From an uncultured Christensenella sp. (lineage in GTDB: Bacteria > Bacillota > Clostridia > Christensenellales > UBA1242): a DNA stretch of 7,017 bases. A model generated the notes under the pieces. The model saw nothing but the letters and a program-made list of their open reading frames with translations. It had not been told where the DNA came from and searched no databases. Where the stretch lies: NCBI GenBank assembly GCA_948471335.1, contig CAOKRZ010000046.1:1-7017 (forward strand), written 5' to 3'. Each line of letters opens with the position of its first letter. The stretch's first letter is position 1. This document shows positions 1 to 5,139 of this stretch, in pieces. A program made the translations under genes and the position numbers.

Positions 1-3
1 ATA

Positions 4-663
4 ATGTATTTTGATAAAAAGTCTGATTTCTATTTTGACAAAAAGTTTAATTTTATAGAAAAACACGTACTTTTGAAAACATTCAAGAATTTACCACCCG
101 TTCAAAGCCTTACCAAAAATAAAGACGGCTCAATTGAGTTGACCGTTAATGGTGTTCACGGAAAAATCAAACCTCTGCTCAAAGTATATCCATTTTTAAA
201 AAATCATGTTGCCAATCGCAAATGTTATGATAATGCAGCTTGGACAGCTTACCTAATGCACAAAAATGGAATTGCAGGCGATGCGGTTTGCGGAATAAAA
301 ACCTTAAATTATGGTGGCACAGTAGGTCACTTTGCAAATATCCACTGCATGTTTCGCATGGGCAATTTTTATTTGGACAACGCAACATTTTCAATTATTC
401 CAGTTGATTTGTATAATGAAATATTCTCATATAAAGAGCTGACCAAAATTCCAAGCAATATTGTATTTTGGGACAAATGTTTCTATTTAAAATATTGCAA
501 ACATCAACTTTCCGAGAACATGAACCCTGCTCACTATATGCTTGCACGCGATGAATATATGGAGCGTGTCCATTACTCAAAAAAGCATCCGCTGCCAGAA
601 GGACAAAAGTATAAAGCCGTTACTGATATTCCATACGTAAAAGAAGATGTTAACTGCATTTAA
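4..663 (+). CDS. Uncharacterised protein with a transglutaminase-like / NAT-like Cys-His-Asp pattern
   Basis: A 219-residue soluble protein without signal peptide or membrane segment; I do not recognise a named family. Residues 70-130 look like the core of the papain-like Cys-His-Asp enzymes: Cys74 in RKCYDNAAW, followed by a helix and GIAGDAVCGI (90-98), then His109 in GHFANIHCMF and Asp125 in FYLDNAT. The spacings (35 residues Cys to His, 16 His to Asp) and the 'GI..GdaV.G' and 'yLDnAT' contexts resemble transglutaminase-like proteins and arylamine N-acetyltransferases (C-x-E-x-N, H, D). The substrate is unknown. His114 is an alternative to His109. The first 16 codons after the Met contain a two-copy repeat (YFDKKSDF / YFDKKFNF). 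Only three bases precede the ATG and the ATA codon before it is open, so no ribosome site can be judged and the true start may lie outside the window. A hairpin terminator follows the stop directly. That it is a gene is near certain; the fold assignment is inference. Confidence 0.8.
   Translation: MYFDKKSDFYFDKKFNFIEKHVLLKTFKNLPPVQSLTKNKDGSIELTVNGVHGKIKPLLKVYPFLKNHVANRKCYDNAAWTAYLMHKNGIAGDAVCGIKTLNYGGTVGHFANIHCMFRMGNFYLDNATFSIIPVDLYNEIFSYKELTKIPSNIVFWDKCFYLKYCKHQLSENMNPAHYMLARDEYMERVHYSKKHPLPEGQKYKAVTDIPYVKEDVNCI
7..54 (+). repeat. Two-copy 24-bp in-frame tandem repeat at the start of the first gene
   Basis: Bases 7-30 and 31-54 match at 20 of 24 positions. Being a multiple of three, the repeat duplicates eight codons (YFDKKSDF then YFDKKFNF). 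Three of the four differences are T/C changes and one is G/A, as expected for an ageing duplication inside a coding region. Confidence 0.6.
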
Positions 664-665
664 AC

Positions 666-692
666 AAAGACTTGAAAAACAAGTCTTTTTTT
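666..692 (+). terminator. Intrinsic terminator of the first gene
   Basis: A 9-bp perfect stem (AAAGACTTG at 666-674 with CAAGTCTTT at 680-688) closes an AAAAA loop, and the T run continues to 692. It starts three bases after the TAA stop. It ends ten bases before the -35 box of the DegV promoter, so the two plus-strand genes are separate units. Confidence 0.85.
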
Positions 693-701
693 AAATTTAT
701 T

Positions 702-729
702 TTGAAAAAATTTTCAAATGTGATAGAAT
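702..729 (+). promoter_or_regulatory. Extended -10 promoter of the degV-like gene
   Basis: TTGAAA (702-707, five of six consensus bases) and TAGAAT (724-729, five of six) are 16 bp apart. TG at 721-722 in front of the -10 gives the extended TGnTAnAAT form. Transcription should start near 736, leaving only about 14 nt before the ATG at 750. Confidence 0.7.
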
Positions 730-739
730 AGTTTTGTAT

Positions 740-744
740 GGAGG
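740..744 (+). promoter_or_regulatory. Ribosome binding site that fixes the degV-like start
   Basis: GGAGG at 740-744 lies five A residues before the ATG at 750. An in-frame ATG at 738 overlaps this site and would consume it as codons, so 750 is preferred. The family's usual beginning (M-K-x-K-I-V-x-D) also fits 750. Confidence 0.8.
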
Positions 745-749
745 AAAAA

Positions 750-1583
750 ATGAAATTCAAAATTGTAGCTGATGCTTCTTGCGACATCCCAGAAGAATAT
801 ATGGAAAAGTATGACATTTCAATAATTCCAATTGAAGTCAATTTTGGCGAAGAATGCTTCCCAGAAGGTCTTGACAACCGCACTTTCTATGACAAAATGG
901 AAAGCACAGGAATAATTCCAAAGACAGCAATGCCAAACGCTTACAAATTTGAAAACTTTTATAAAGACTATTGCAACAAAGAAGATGTTTTTGTGATCAC
1001 AATTGTGATTTCAATGGAAATGTCAACAACAAAGATTCAAGCGCAAATGGCTGCCGATTCTCTTGGCATGAAAAATGTTTTCATTGAAGAGAGCGCCGCA
1101 ACAACCATTGCACAAGGCGCAATCATAATTGAGCTTTGCAAGTTTATTGACAAATGCCAAGACATTGAAAAAATCAAGGAAAAGTTCTATCGTCTTCGTG
1201 AAAAAATCAAACTTGCTGGCGTAATCAATGACCTTAAATATCTTAAAGCAAGCGGACGCCTTTCTTCTGCAGGCGCAGTGCTTGGCTCTATGCTTAATGT
1301 CAAACCAATTGTTTCCATCGTTGACGGAAAAGTTGTCAACATTGCAAAATGCATGGGCACACCAAAAGCGGATGCATTCTTATGGAACTTTGTCAAAAAT
1401 AATGACACTTCTCACGCCCTATACTTCGCCCACAGCGACAACCTTCCAGCAGTGAACCGAGTTATTGAAAAATATAAAGATCAAATGGATCCAAACCAAG
1501 AGATAATAATCGGCGAAATCGGTTGCGTGGTCGGCTCTCACGCTGGCGCAAAGTGCTATGCTGTTGCTTACTTTGAAAAATAA
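750..1583 (+). CDS. DegV family (FakB-like) fatty-acid-binding protein
   Basis: This 277-residue cytosolic protein has the full length and two-lobe order of DegV proteins. In FakB members the protein holds a fatty acid whose carboxylate is phosphorylated by the kinase FakA, feeding host or recycled fatty acids into phospholipid synthesis. Recognisable signatures are KIVADASCDIP (4-14; usual D-S-T/S-x-D-L), the Thr59 motif KTAMPN (58-63; usual T-S-Q-P-S), ISMEMSTTK (87-95; usual S-x-x-L-S-G-T-Y), LKYLKASGRLSSAGAVLGSMLNVKPI (162-187; usual L-x-Y-L-x-x-G-G-R-I), and GSHAGAK near the C-terminus (262-268; usual G-T/S-H-x-G-P-G). The last and the LSGT motifs deviate from consensus, so ligand preference may differ. 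No FakA (DAK2-domain) gene is visible. It has its own extended -10 promoter, strong GGAGG site and a two-way terminator, so it is a single-gene unit. The family call is very secure; the ligand is not known. Confidence 0.93.
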   Translation: MKFKIVADASCDIPEEYMEKYDISIIPIEVNFGEECFPEGLDNRTFYDKMESTGIIPKTAMPNAYKFENFYKDYCNKEDVFVITIVISMEMSTTKIQAQMAADSLGMKNVFIEESAATTIAQGAIIIELCKFIDKCQDIEKIKEKFYRLREKIKLAGVINDLKYLKASGRLSSAGAVLGSMLNVKPIVSIVDGKVVNIAKCMGTPKADAFLWNFVKNNDTSHALYFAHSDNLPAVNRVIEKYKDQMDPNQEIIIGEIGCVVGSHAGAKCYAVAYFEK

Positions 1584-1593
1584 ACATAACAAC

Positions 1594-1622
1594 AAAAAAC
1601 GCTCAAAATTTGAGCGTTTTTT
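1594..1622. terminator. Bidirectional terminator between convergent genes
   Basis: CGCTCA (1600-1605) pairs with TGAGCG (1611-1616) around an AAATT loop. Six A (1594-1599) flank the left arm and six T (1617-1622) the right arm, so the hairpin has a U tail whichever strand is transcribed. It lies between the degV-like stop (1583) and the stop of the minus-strand membrane gene (1658), and can end both. Confidence 0.85.
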
Positions 1623-1657
1623 CTATATCAAACTGATAAAACTGATTTTAAGATTAA

Positions 1658-2167
1658 TTATTTGCTTTTCTTTCCAACGAAAGGAACAATAGCCAAACCT
1701 GCAAGAACGATTCCAAGGATAAGGTCAAGAATAGCGCCAAATCCTACAGTTACGCATATATTTTCCACGCCAAGATCTTTCATTTCTTTTGCAGCTTTTG
1801 CAACTTCTGAAGCAACGCATCCGAAGATTATAACAACTGAAACGAGCGCAAGTGCTGAAAGAACAATGTTCAAAATTGACATAACTTTGTTTTCTTTGAT
1901 TACGTTAAAGTCAGTCAAAATGTTGAGAATAGAAAGGATAACAAGCAAAGAAACAATGATCATTGCAATAATAACGAAAGCATAAGCTGCAATCATTGTT
2001 TCTGAAGCGCCTTCGCCGTTAAGGCCGAAACCACCAACAGAAGATGAACTTGAAACTACTCCAAGTTTAGTGCTCATAGTTACGTGAGCTTGAGTTAAGA
2101 ACACAATCATAAGAACTGATGCAATCAAAGTTCCTACGTGTGCAATAAAATTCTTTAAATTTTTCAT
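1658..2167 (-). CDS. Four-helix integral membrane protein, third gene of the nfeD-SPFH operon
   Basis: I do not recognise a named family. The 169-residue protein shows four hydrophobic segments: about 8-27, 58-84, 95-118 and 139-164. Between helices 1 and 2 is a 30-residue polar, glycine/serine-rich loop with five serines in a row (39-43) and little charge. Between helices 3 and 4 lies an amphipathic, charged stretch (EVAKAAKEMKDLG). The tail is KKSK. With a basic N-terminus, positive-inside reasoning puts both ends in the cytoplasm and the Ser/Gly loop outside. The ATG sits 14 nt after the SPFH stop, preceded by a purine-rich AGGGGAAAG with GGGG 8 nt upstream, a weaker site than those of its two operon partners. 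Co-transcription with nfeD and the SPFH gene suggests a role in the same membrane assembly, for example as cargo or anchor; this is inference from position only. Confidence 0.8.
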   Translation of the reverse strand: MKNLKNFIAHVGTLIASVLMIVFLTQAHVTMSTKLGVVSSSSSVGGFGLNGEGASETMIAAYAFVIIAMIIVSLLVILSILNILTDFNVIKENKVMSILNIVLSALALVSVVIIFGCVASEVAKAAKEMKDLGVENICVTVGFGAILDLILGIVLAGLAIVPFVGKKSK

Positions 2168-2181
2168 ATAACTTTCCCCTT

Positions 2182-3108
2182 TTATTTACTTTTCTTTTTG
2201 TTTTCTGCTGTTTTATCAGATTTGATTGTTTCAGTTATGCTTGCAAGAAGTCCAGAAACATTTTGGATCTCGCTTGGAACGATAATCTTTGTGCTTTGTC
2301 CATCAGCAAGTGCTTTAAGCGCTTCAAAGCCTTGAAGAGTGACATATGCAGCTGCTGGATTTGATTTATTGATAAGGTCAATAGCCTTGCTTTCACCTTC
2401 AGCTTCTGCAATCTTAGTTGCTTTTTCAGCTTCTGCGGCAAGGATTGCAGCTTCTTTATCTGCTTCAGCTTGCAAAATTTTTGCAGCCTTCTCACCTTCT
2501 GCAACAAGGATTGTTGCCTTCTTCTCACCTTCTGCTTTCAAGATTTGTTCACGACGTTCACGTTCTGCCCTCATTTGTTTTTCCATGGCATCACGGATAT
2601 CTTTTGGTGGAAGAATGTTTTTAAGTTCCACACGGTTGATTTTGATTCCCCATGGGTCAGTTGCTTCGTCAAGAATAGTTCTCATCTTTGTGTTAACTGT
2701 GTCTCTTGAAGTCAAAGTTTGGTCAAGTTCAAGTTCGCCGACAATGTTACGAAGAGTTGTTGCAGTCAAGTTTTCAATCGCTCTGATTGGTTGATCAACT
2801 CCGTAAGAATATAATTTTGCATCAGTAATTTGGAAATACACAACAGTGTCAATTTGCATAGTTACGTTATCTTTTGTGATAACAGGTTGTGGGTTGAAAT
2901 CAGCCACAATTTCCTTAAGTGAAATTGGCTTGCTTGTGCGATCAAAGAATGGGATCACAAGGTGAACACCAGTCTCCAAAGTTTTGCAATATTTGCCAAG
3001 CCTTTCAACAACCACTGCAGTTGCTTGCTTAACTATTCTCACTGAAGCACAAAGAATAATCAAAGCAAGAACTCCTAAAACAATTAAAACAATTCCCCAA
3101 GCACTCAT
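2182..3108 (-). CDS. Stomatin-like SPFH (band 7/PHB) membrane scaffold protein, QmcA type
   Basis: SPFH proteins assemble into large membrane-attached rings that organise lipid microdomains and often control membrane proteases. This 308-residue protein has one N-terminal membrane helix (about 4-22). The SPFH domain follows (about 25-170), with the typical VVERLGKYCKTLETGVHLVIPFFDR (33-57), DNVTMQIDTVVYFQITDA (80-97) and LRNIVGELELDQTLTSRD (119-136) blocks. Then comes a charged Ala/Glu-rich helix (about 170-245) holding five 11-residue repeats, and a C-terminal segment with ALADGQSTKIIVPSE (266-280), the usual 'a-dG...iivP' ending of the family. The tail is Lys-rich. Its ATG overlaps the nfeD stop (ATGA, 3105-3108) and has its own AGGAGG site 10 nt upstream inside nfeD, so translation is probably coupled. 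The partner gene confirms the stomatin-type assignment. Length is normal for the family. Confidence 0.95.
   Translation of the reverse strand: MSAWGIVLIVLGVLALIILCASVRIVKQATAVVVERLGKYCKTLETGVHLVIPFFDRTSKPISLKEIVADFNPQPVITKDNVTMQIDTVVYFQITDAKLYSYGVDQPIRAIENLTATTLRNIVGELELDQTLTSRDTVNTKMRTILDEATDPWGIKINRVELKNILPPKDIRDAMEKQMRAERERREQILKAEGEKKATILVAEGEKAAKILQAEADKEAAILAAEAEKATKIAEAEGESKAIDLINKSNPAAAYVTLQGFEALKALADGQSTKIIVPSEIQNVSGLLASITETIKSDKTAENKKKSK
2380..2544 (-). repeat. Five hendecad (11-residue) repeats in the SPFH coiled coil
   Basis: Residues 189-243 of the SPFH protein divide exactly into five 11-residue units: ILKAEGEKKAT, ILVAEGEKAAK, ILQAEADKEAA, ILAAEAEKATK and IAEAEGESKAI. The consensus is I-L-x-A-E-x-E-K-x-A-x. 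The matching DNA has a 33-bp period. Such repeats form the near-straight helical wall seen in SPFH-family rings. Confidence 0.8.
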
Positions 3109-3584
3109 AATTTTTTATCCTCCTCTTTCTTTTCATTTTCTTTTGAGTCTTTCACGGCTGAAACAATAAGTTTGTTGCCGTCAACTTTTTTGATTTCTAC
3201 AATGACATCTTTTTCAATGGCTTTGCCGTTTTCGCTTTTGGCGCTCCAAACCACATCTCCGATCTTGACAGCTCCAAGCGTTTCAAAGTCAGTCCGCTCA
3301 ATCATCCTCACCTTTTTGCCAATGAGAGCATCAATATTGGTTTTAAAATTTGCATTTTTAAGAAGCATTCTTCGCGTCCATTTTCGCAGTGATATAAGAA
3401 GAATGGCTGAAACTCCAACAAAAACTGCAACTTGAATTTCCCACCGAATTCCTCCAATTGCTGCAAGGATGAATGGAATGATTGCCCCAGCAGTAAACCA
3501 AATCGATGTGAGATCAAAGCTTATGAACTCCACAACCGCAGTCACGACGATAACGCCAAGCCAAACCCAGAACATTACCTCCAT
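3105..3584 (-). CDS. NfeD-like membrane protein with C-terminal OB fold (stomatin operon partner)
   Basis: This is a short NfeD-type protein (159 residues) without the N-terminal ClpP-like protease domain of long NfeD. Residues 1-67 are hydrophobic and form two or three membrane helices (about 5-22, 27-45, 48-66), followed by the basic stop RKWTRR. Residues 84-145 match the NfeD OB domain: ALIGKKVRMIE, GAVKIGDVVWSAKSENG (the conserved G-x-x-W-x-A core), DVIVEIKKVDGNKLIVSAV. The tail is rich in Lys and Glu. NfeD proteins bind partner SPFH proteins encoded next to them, as here with a 4-nt overlap. The ATG at 3584 has AGGAGG five bases upstream; a Met three codons later is less well placed. In Bacillus, similar NfeD-flotillin operons respond to envelope stress through SigW; I see no SigW-type box here, but a housekeeping-like promoter. 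Confidence 0.92.
   Translation of the reverse strand: MEVMFWVWLGVIVVTAVVEFISFDLTSIWFTAGAIIPFILAAIGGIRWEIQVAVFVGVSAILLISLRKWTRRMLLKNANFKTNIDALIGKKVRMIERTDFETLGAVKIGDVVWSAKSENGKAIEKDVIVEIKKVDGNKLIVSAVKDSKENEKKEEDKKL
3119..3124 (-). promoter_or_regulatory. Internal ribosome binding site for the SPFH gene
   Basis: A perfect AGGAGG on the minus strand lies within the last codons of nfeD (Glu-Glu-Asp region), 10 nt before the SPFH ATG. With the ATGA overlap this lets ribosomes ending nfeD restart on the SPFH gene, keeping the two products in proportion. Confidence 0.8.
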
Positions 3585-3607
3585 GAGCTCCTCCTTTTTA
3601 CACCCAA

Positions 3608-3638
3608 ATTATAACTCTCTCTCAAAAAATCAAGTCAA
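3608..3638 (-). promoter_or_regulatory. Probable promoter of the nfeD-SPFH-4TM operon
   Basis: On the minus strand TTGACT (3638-3633, five of six) precedes a perfect TATAAT (3613-3608). The spacer is 19 bp, longer than the usual 17, which may make it weak or activator-dependent. Transcription would start near 3601, just before the AGGAGG of nfeD (3595-3590). Confidence 0.55.
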
Positions 3639-3645
3639 GAAATTT

Positions 3646-3655
3646 TAACATGTTA
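3646..3655. promoter_or_regulatory. TAACATGTTA palindrome upstream of the nfeD promoter
   Basis: A perfect 10-bp palindrome (TAACA/TGTTA), extended imperfectly to 3643-3658 with one mismatched pair. Its centre is about 50 bp upstream of the predicted nfeD transcription start, where an activator could bind. No regulator gene is adjacent, so this is only a candidate operator. Confidence 0.3.
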
Positions 3656-3690
3656 CAAAAATATATATGCTCACATTCCAAAAATGATTT

Positions 3691-4425
3691 TTAATTTTTA
3701 AAACGCCCGACATAGTCAAGCCCAGCTTTCTTTGCCTGAACTTTTCCTTTCGAGTGCGGAATGAAATATCTTTTTCCGTCTTTAACAAAGTTTGAGCCTG
3801 TGTCATAAAAAGAAAAACTTGTGTTTGTGCGTTTGCACTGCTCTGACAAATCTTTCACCCAGTCATAGTCAAGCTCACGCGCACCGTCATAATTTTCTCC
3901 GCTAGCATACACATAGTCGATCTTGCCAGTTTTAAGGTATTTCTCCATGTCAACTTTTTCGAGGCAAGGCGAAACAAGGATGCCTTTTGTCTTAATAGGA
4001 AGTTCAATAAAAACAGGCAACCGCTCATCAATTCGTTTTTGGTTTTCTGCAGTCAGATTGATTGCAACATGGTCGTAAGCCTTGCCCCAGTCATGCGGCA
4101 AACATTCTTTGATGCGGTTGTAACGTTTTGTAAATATCACAAACTTGACGTTTGGGCGCGACTTAATCATTTGCCAAGCTTCATCTCTCCACGCATCAGC
4201 TTCACTGACAAAAAAGTCAGACGTCAAACAAACCGCAACTTCCACTCCGTCTGGAACTTTGAAATTGCCTTGCCTATCTTTTTTTATAATAAGATTGAAA
4301 TCACTGTTCTTTTTCACAATCTCGCTGTCAATCCCCCGCTTTTTGTCAAAGGAAAAAACATAGCAGTTCTTGCATGCCTCGCTGACTTTATGACATCCAT
4401 GCCAAGGGCTATACATATATCTCAT
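3691..4425 (-). CDS. DUF5131 / phage Gp37_Gp68 family three-cysteine protein
   Basis: This 244-residue soluble protein matches the Gp37_Gp68 (DUF5131) family, radical-SAM-like in its cysteine motif and of unproven function. Near the N-terminus, SPWHGCHKVSEACKNCYVF gives C-x6-C-x2-C-Y (Cys11, Cys18, Cys21), likely for an iron-sulphur cluster. Family landmarks follow in order: LTSDFFVSEADAWRDEAWQMI (67-87; usual 'mSDlFh..vp...'), FVIFTKRYNRI (94-104; usual 'LTKRp.r'), a central beta region, YVYASGENYDGARELDYDWVKDL (172-194; usual 'ivGGEsG..aRp...dWvr') and SFSFYDTGSNF (203-213; usual 'FfFKqwG'). Many relatives sit beside TcmP, the three-Cys-motif partner protein; none is visible here, and there are no phage genes around. 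I chose ATG 4425 because the TTG at 4443 lies upstream of the likely -10 box. There is no ribosome site; the mRNA is probably leaderless. No clear terminator follows the stop. Confidence 0.88.
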   Translation of the reverse strand: MRYMYSPWHGCHKVSEACKNCYVFSFDKKRGIDSEIVKKNSDFNLIIKKDRQGNFKVPDGVEVAVCLTSDFFVSEADAWRDEAWQMIKSRPNVKFVIFTKRYNRIKECLPHDWGKAYDHVAINLTAENQKRIDERLPVFIELPIKTKGILVSPCLEKVDMEKYLKTGKIDYVYASGENYDGARELDYDWVKDLSEQCKRTNTSFSFYDTGSNFVKDGKRYFIPHSKGKVQAKKAGLDYVGRFKN

Positions 4426-4431
4426 GTTTTT

Positions 4432-4459
4432 ATTATATATCAAATATTTTCTAAAGCAA
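4432..4459 (-). promoter_or_regulatory. Promoter of the DUF5131 gene, predicted to make a leaderless mRNA
   Basis: On the minus strand TTGCTT (4459-4454) and a perfect TATAAT (4437-4432) are 16 bp apart. Six bases (AAAAAC) separate the -10 from the ATG at 4425, so transcription should begin at or within a base of the start codon. No purine-rich ribosome site exists in the 30 bases upstream. Confidence 0.65.
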
Positions 4460-4478
4460 AATAAAAATAGCCGCGACT

Positions 4479-4503
4479 AAAAAAAGTCCTCAATGGGACT
4501 TTT
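4479..4503 (-). terminator. Terminator of the HD operon
   Basis: AAAAGTCC on the minus strand (4503-4496) pairs perfectly with GGACTTTT (4489-4482) around a six-base loop, and the T run extends to seven on the minus strand (4485-4479). It lies 17 bases past the stop of the degenerate HD gene (4521) and before the DUF5131 promoter, separating the two units. Confidence 0.85.
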
Positions 4504-4520
4504 CTCTTATACTACTCACT

Positions 4521-5087
4521 TTAAATTTTTGCCGCCAACAACATTTTTTTAATTTCTTGATAAATAGGCTCAAGTTCTTGTTTGCAAATTGGTAAACTTA
4601 AAATGTCATGTTTCTCTTCAAGTTTTGCAAGCACCATTTCAATTGCTTCGTTTTGCGCTTTCCCTCGCTTTGTCACAGTTTGAATAAAAGTGAAAACTCC
4701 TTGCGGATGAATGAAACGATAGCAGTCTGCGTTGGCACAAATTTCCGCTTCCAAACTTTTGTAAGCAACCTTTCCATGATGGGCTTCAACACAGTTTAAT
4801 AACAATTCTGCATCCTTTTCATTTACGCCGTTTTCTTTTAAAATAAGCTTAGCAAAATCAGCGCTCATCTTCACATGTTCACTTTGTTTGCCAAGTTTCA
4901 TAGCTTCGCCGAGTTTTATATACATAAGCGCAATGCCACATTTAACCAGCTCAACATCAGCTTTCAAAGCTTTTGCAATTTCAATGCCTTTTTCTATTGA
5001 CAAATTATAGTGAGACAAAGATGGTCCTCCAGTCTTTTCAATTTCTTCTAATGCAATTTTGTTTACTATTTTAAATAAGTTTTTCAT
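4521..5087 (-). CDS. HD-domain-like protein lacking the HD dyad (possible pseudoenzyme)
   Basis: This 188-residue, all-helical soluble protein follows the pattern of small HD phosphohydrolases but not their central motif. His26 (SLSHYNLSIEKGIEIAKAL) fits the first metal ligand. Exactly 29 residues later, where the family has HD(I), the protein reads MY (Met55-Tyr56 in CGIALMYIKLG). Later ligands are kept: His71 (SEHVKMSADFAKLIL), His103-His104 (CVEAHHGK) and Asp121 (NADCYRFI). The spacings match those in the intact HD protein just upstream in the same operon. Loss of the dyad should abolish or change two-metal hydrolysis, so a binding, sensing or partner role is more likely; that is inference. 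The gene starts 52 nt after the HD gene and has a good AAGGAG site five bases before ATG. No promoter stands out in the gap. A clean open frame and a strong ribosome site argue against a pseudogene. Confidence 0.85.
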   Translation of the reverse strand: MKNLFKIVNKIALEEIEKTGGPSLSHYNLSIEKGIEIAKALKADVELVKCGIALMYIKLGEAMKLGKQSEHVKMSADFAKLILKENGVNEKDAELLLNCVEAHHGKVAYKSLEAEICANADCYRFIHPQGVFTFIQTVTKRGKAQNEAIEMVLAKLEEKHDILSLPICKQELEPIYQEIKKMLLAAKI

Positions 5088-5139
5088 TTTATCTCCTTTA
5101 TGTTTTAAATTTCAATAGCTTCTAAAACTTTAAAATTTG

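Noticed and set aside
1631..1646. Short direct repeat AACTGATAA / AACTGATTT past the terminator
   Set aside because: Too short and AT-rich to distinguish from chance, and not linked to any promoter or mobile element ends.
2339..2794. A 151-codon plus-strand open frame opposite the SPFH gene
   Set aside because: It mirrors the repetitive Ala/Glu-rich coding of the minus strand, giving a Ser/Ala/Phe-rich protein of low complexity, and it has no ribosome site or promoter. The minus-strand reading has full family support.
3664..3694. Possible terminator for the DUF5131 gene (AAAAAT-C-ATTTTT)
   Set aside because: The stem is only A-T pairs with a one-base loop, so it would not form a stable hairpin; some read-through into the nfeD operon is possible.
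4426..4443. TTG start at 4443 for the DUF5131 gene
   Set aside because: It would lie upstream of the TATAAT at 4437-4432 and has no ribosome site; family members begin near the ATG at 4425.
4039..4464. A 141-codon plus-strand open frame opposite the DUF5131 gene
   Set aside because: No family signal and no ribosome site; the opposite strand encodes all the DUF5131 motifs.
5088..5139. Possible hairpin (GTTTTA with TAAAAC on the minus strand) between the two HD genes
   Set aside because: Very AT-rich, long loop and no T run; it is not a convincing terminator, so I treat the two genes as one operon.
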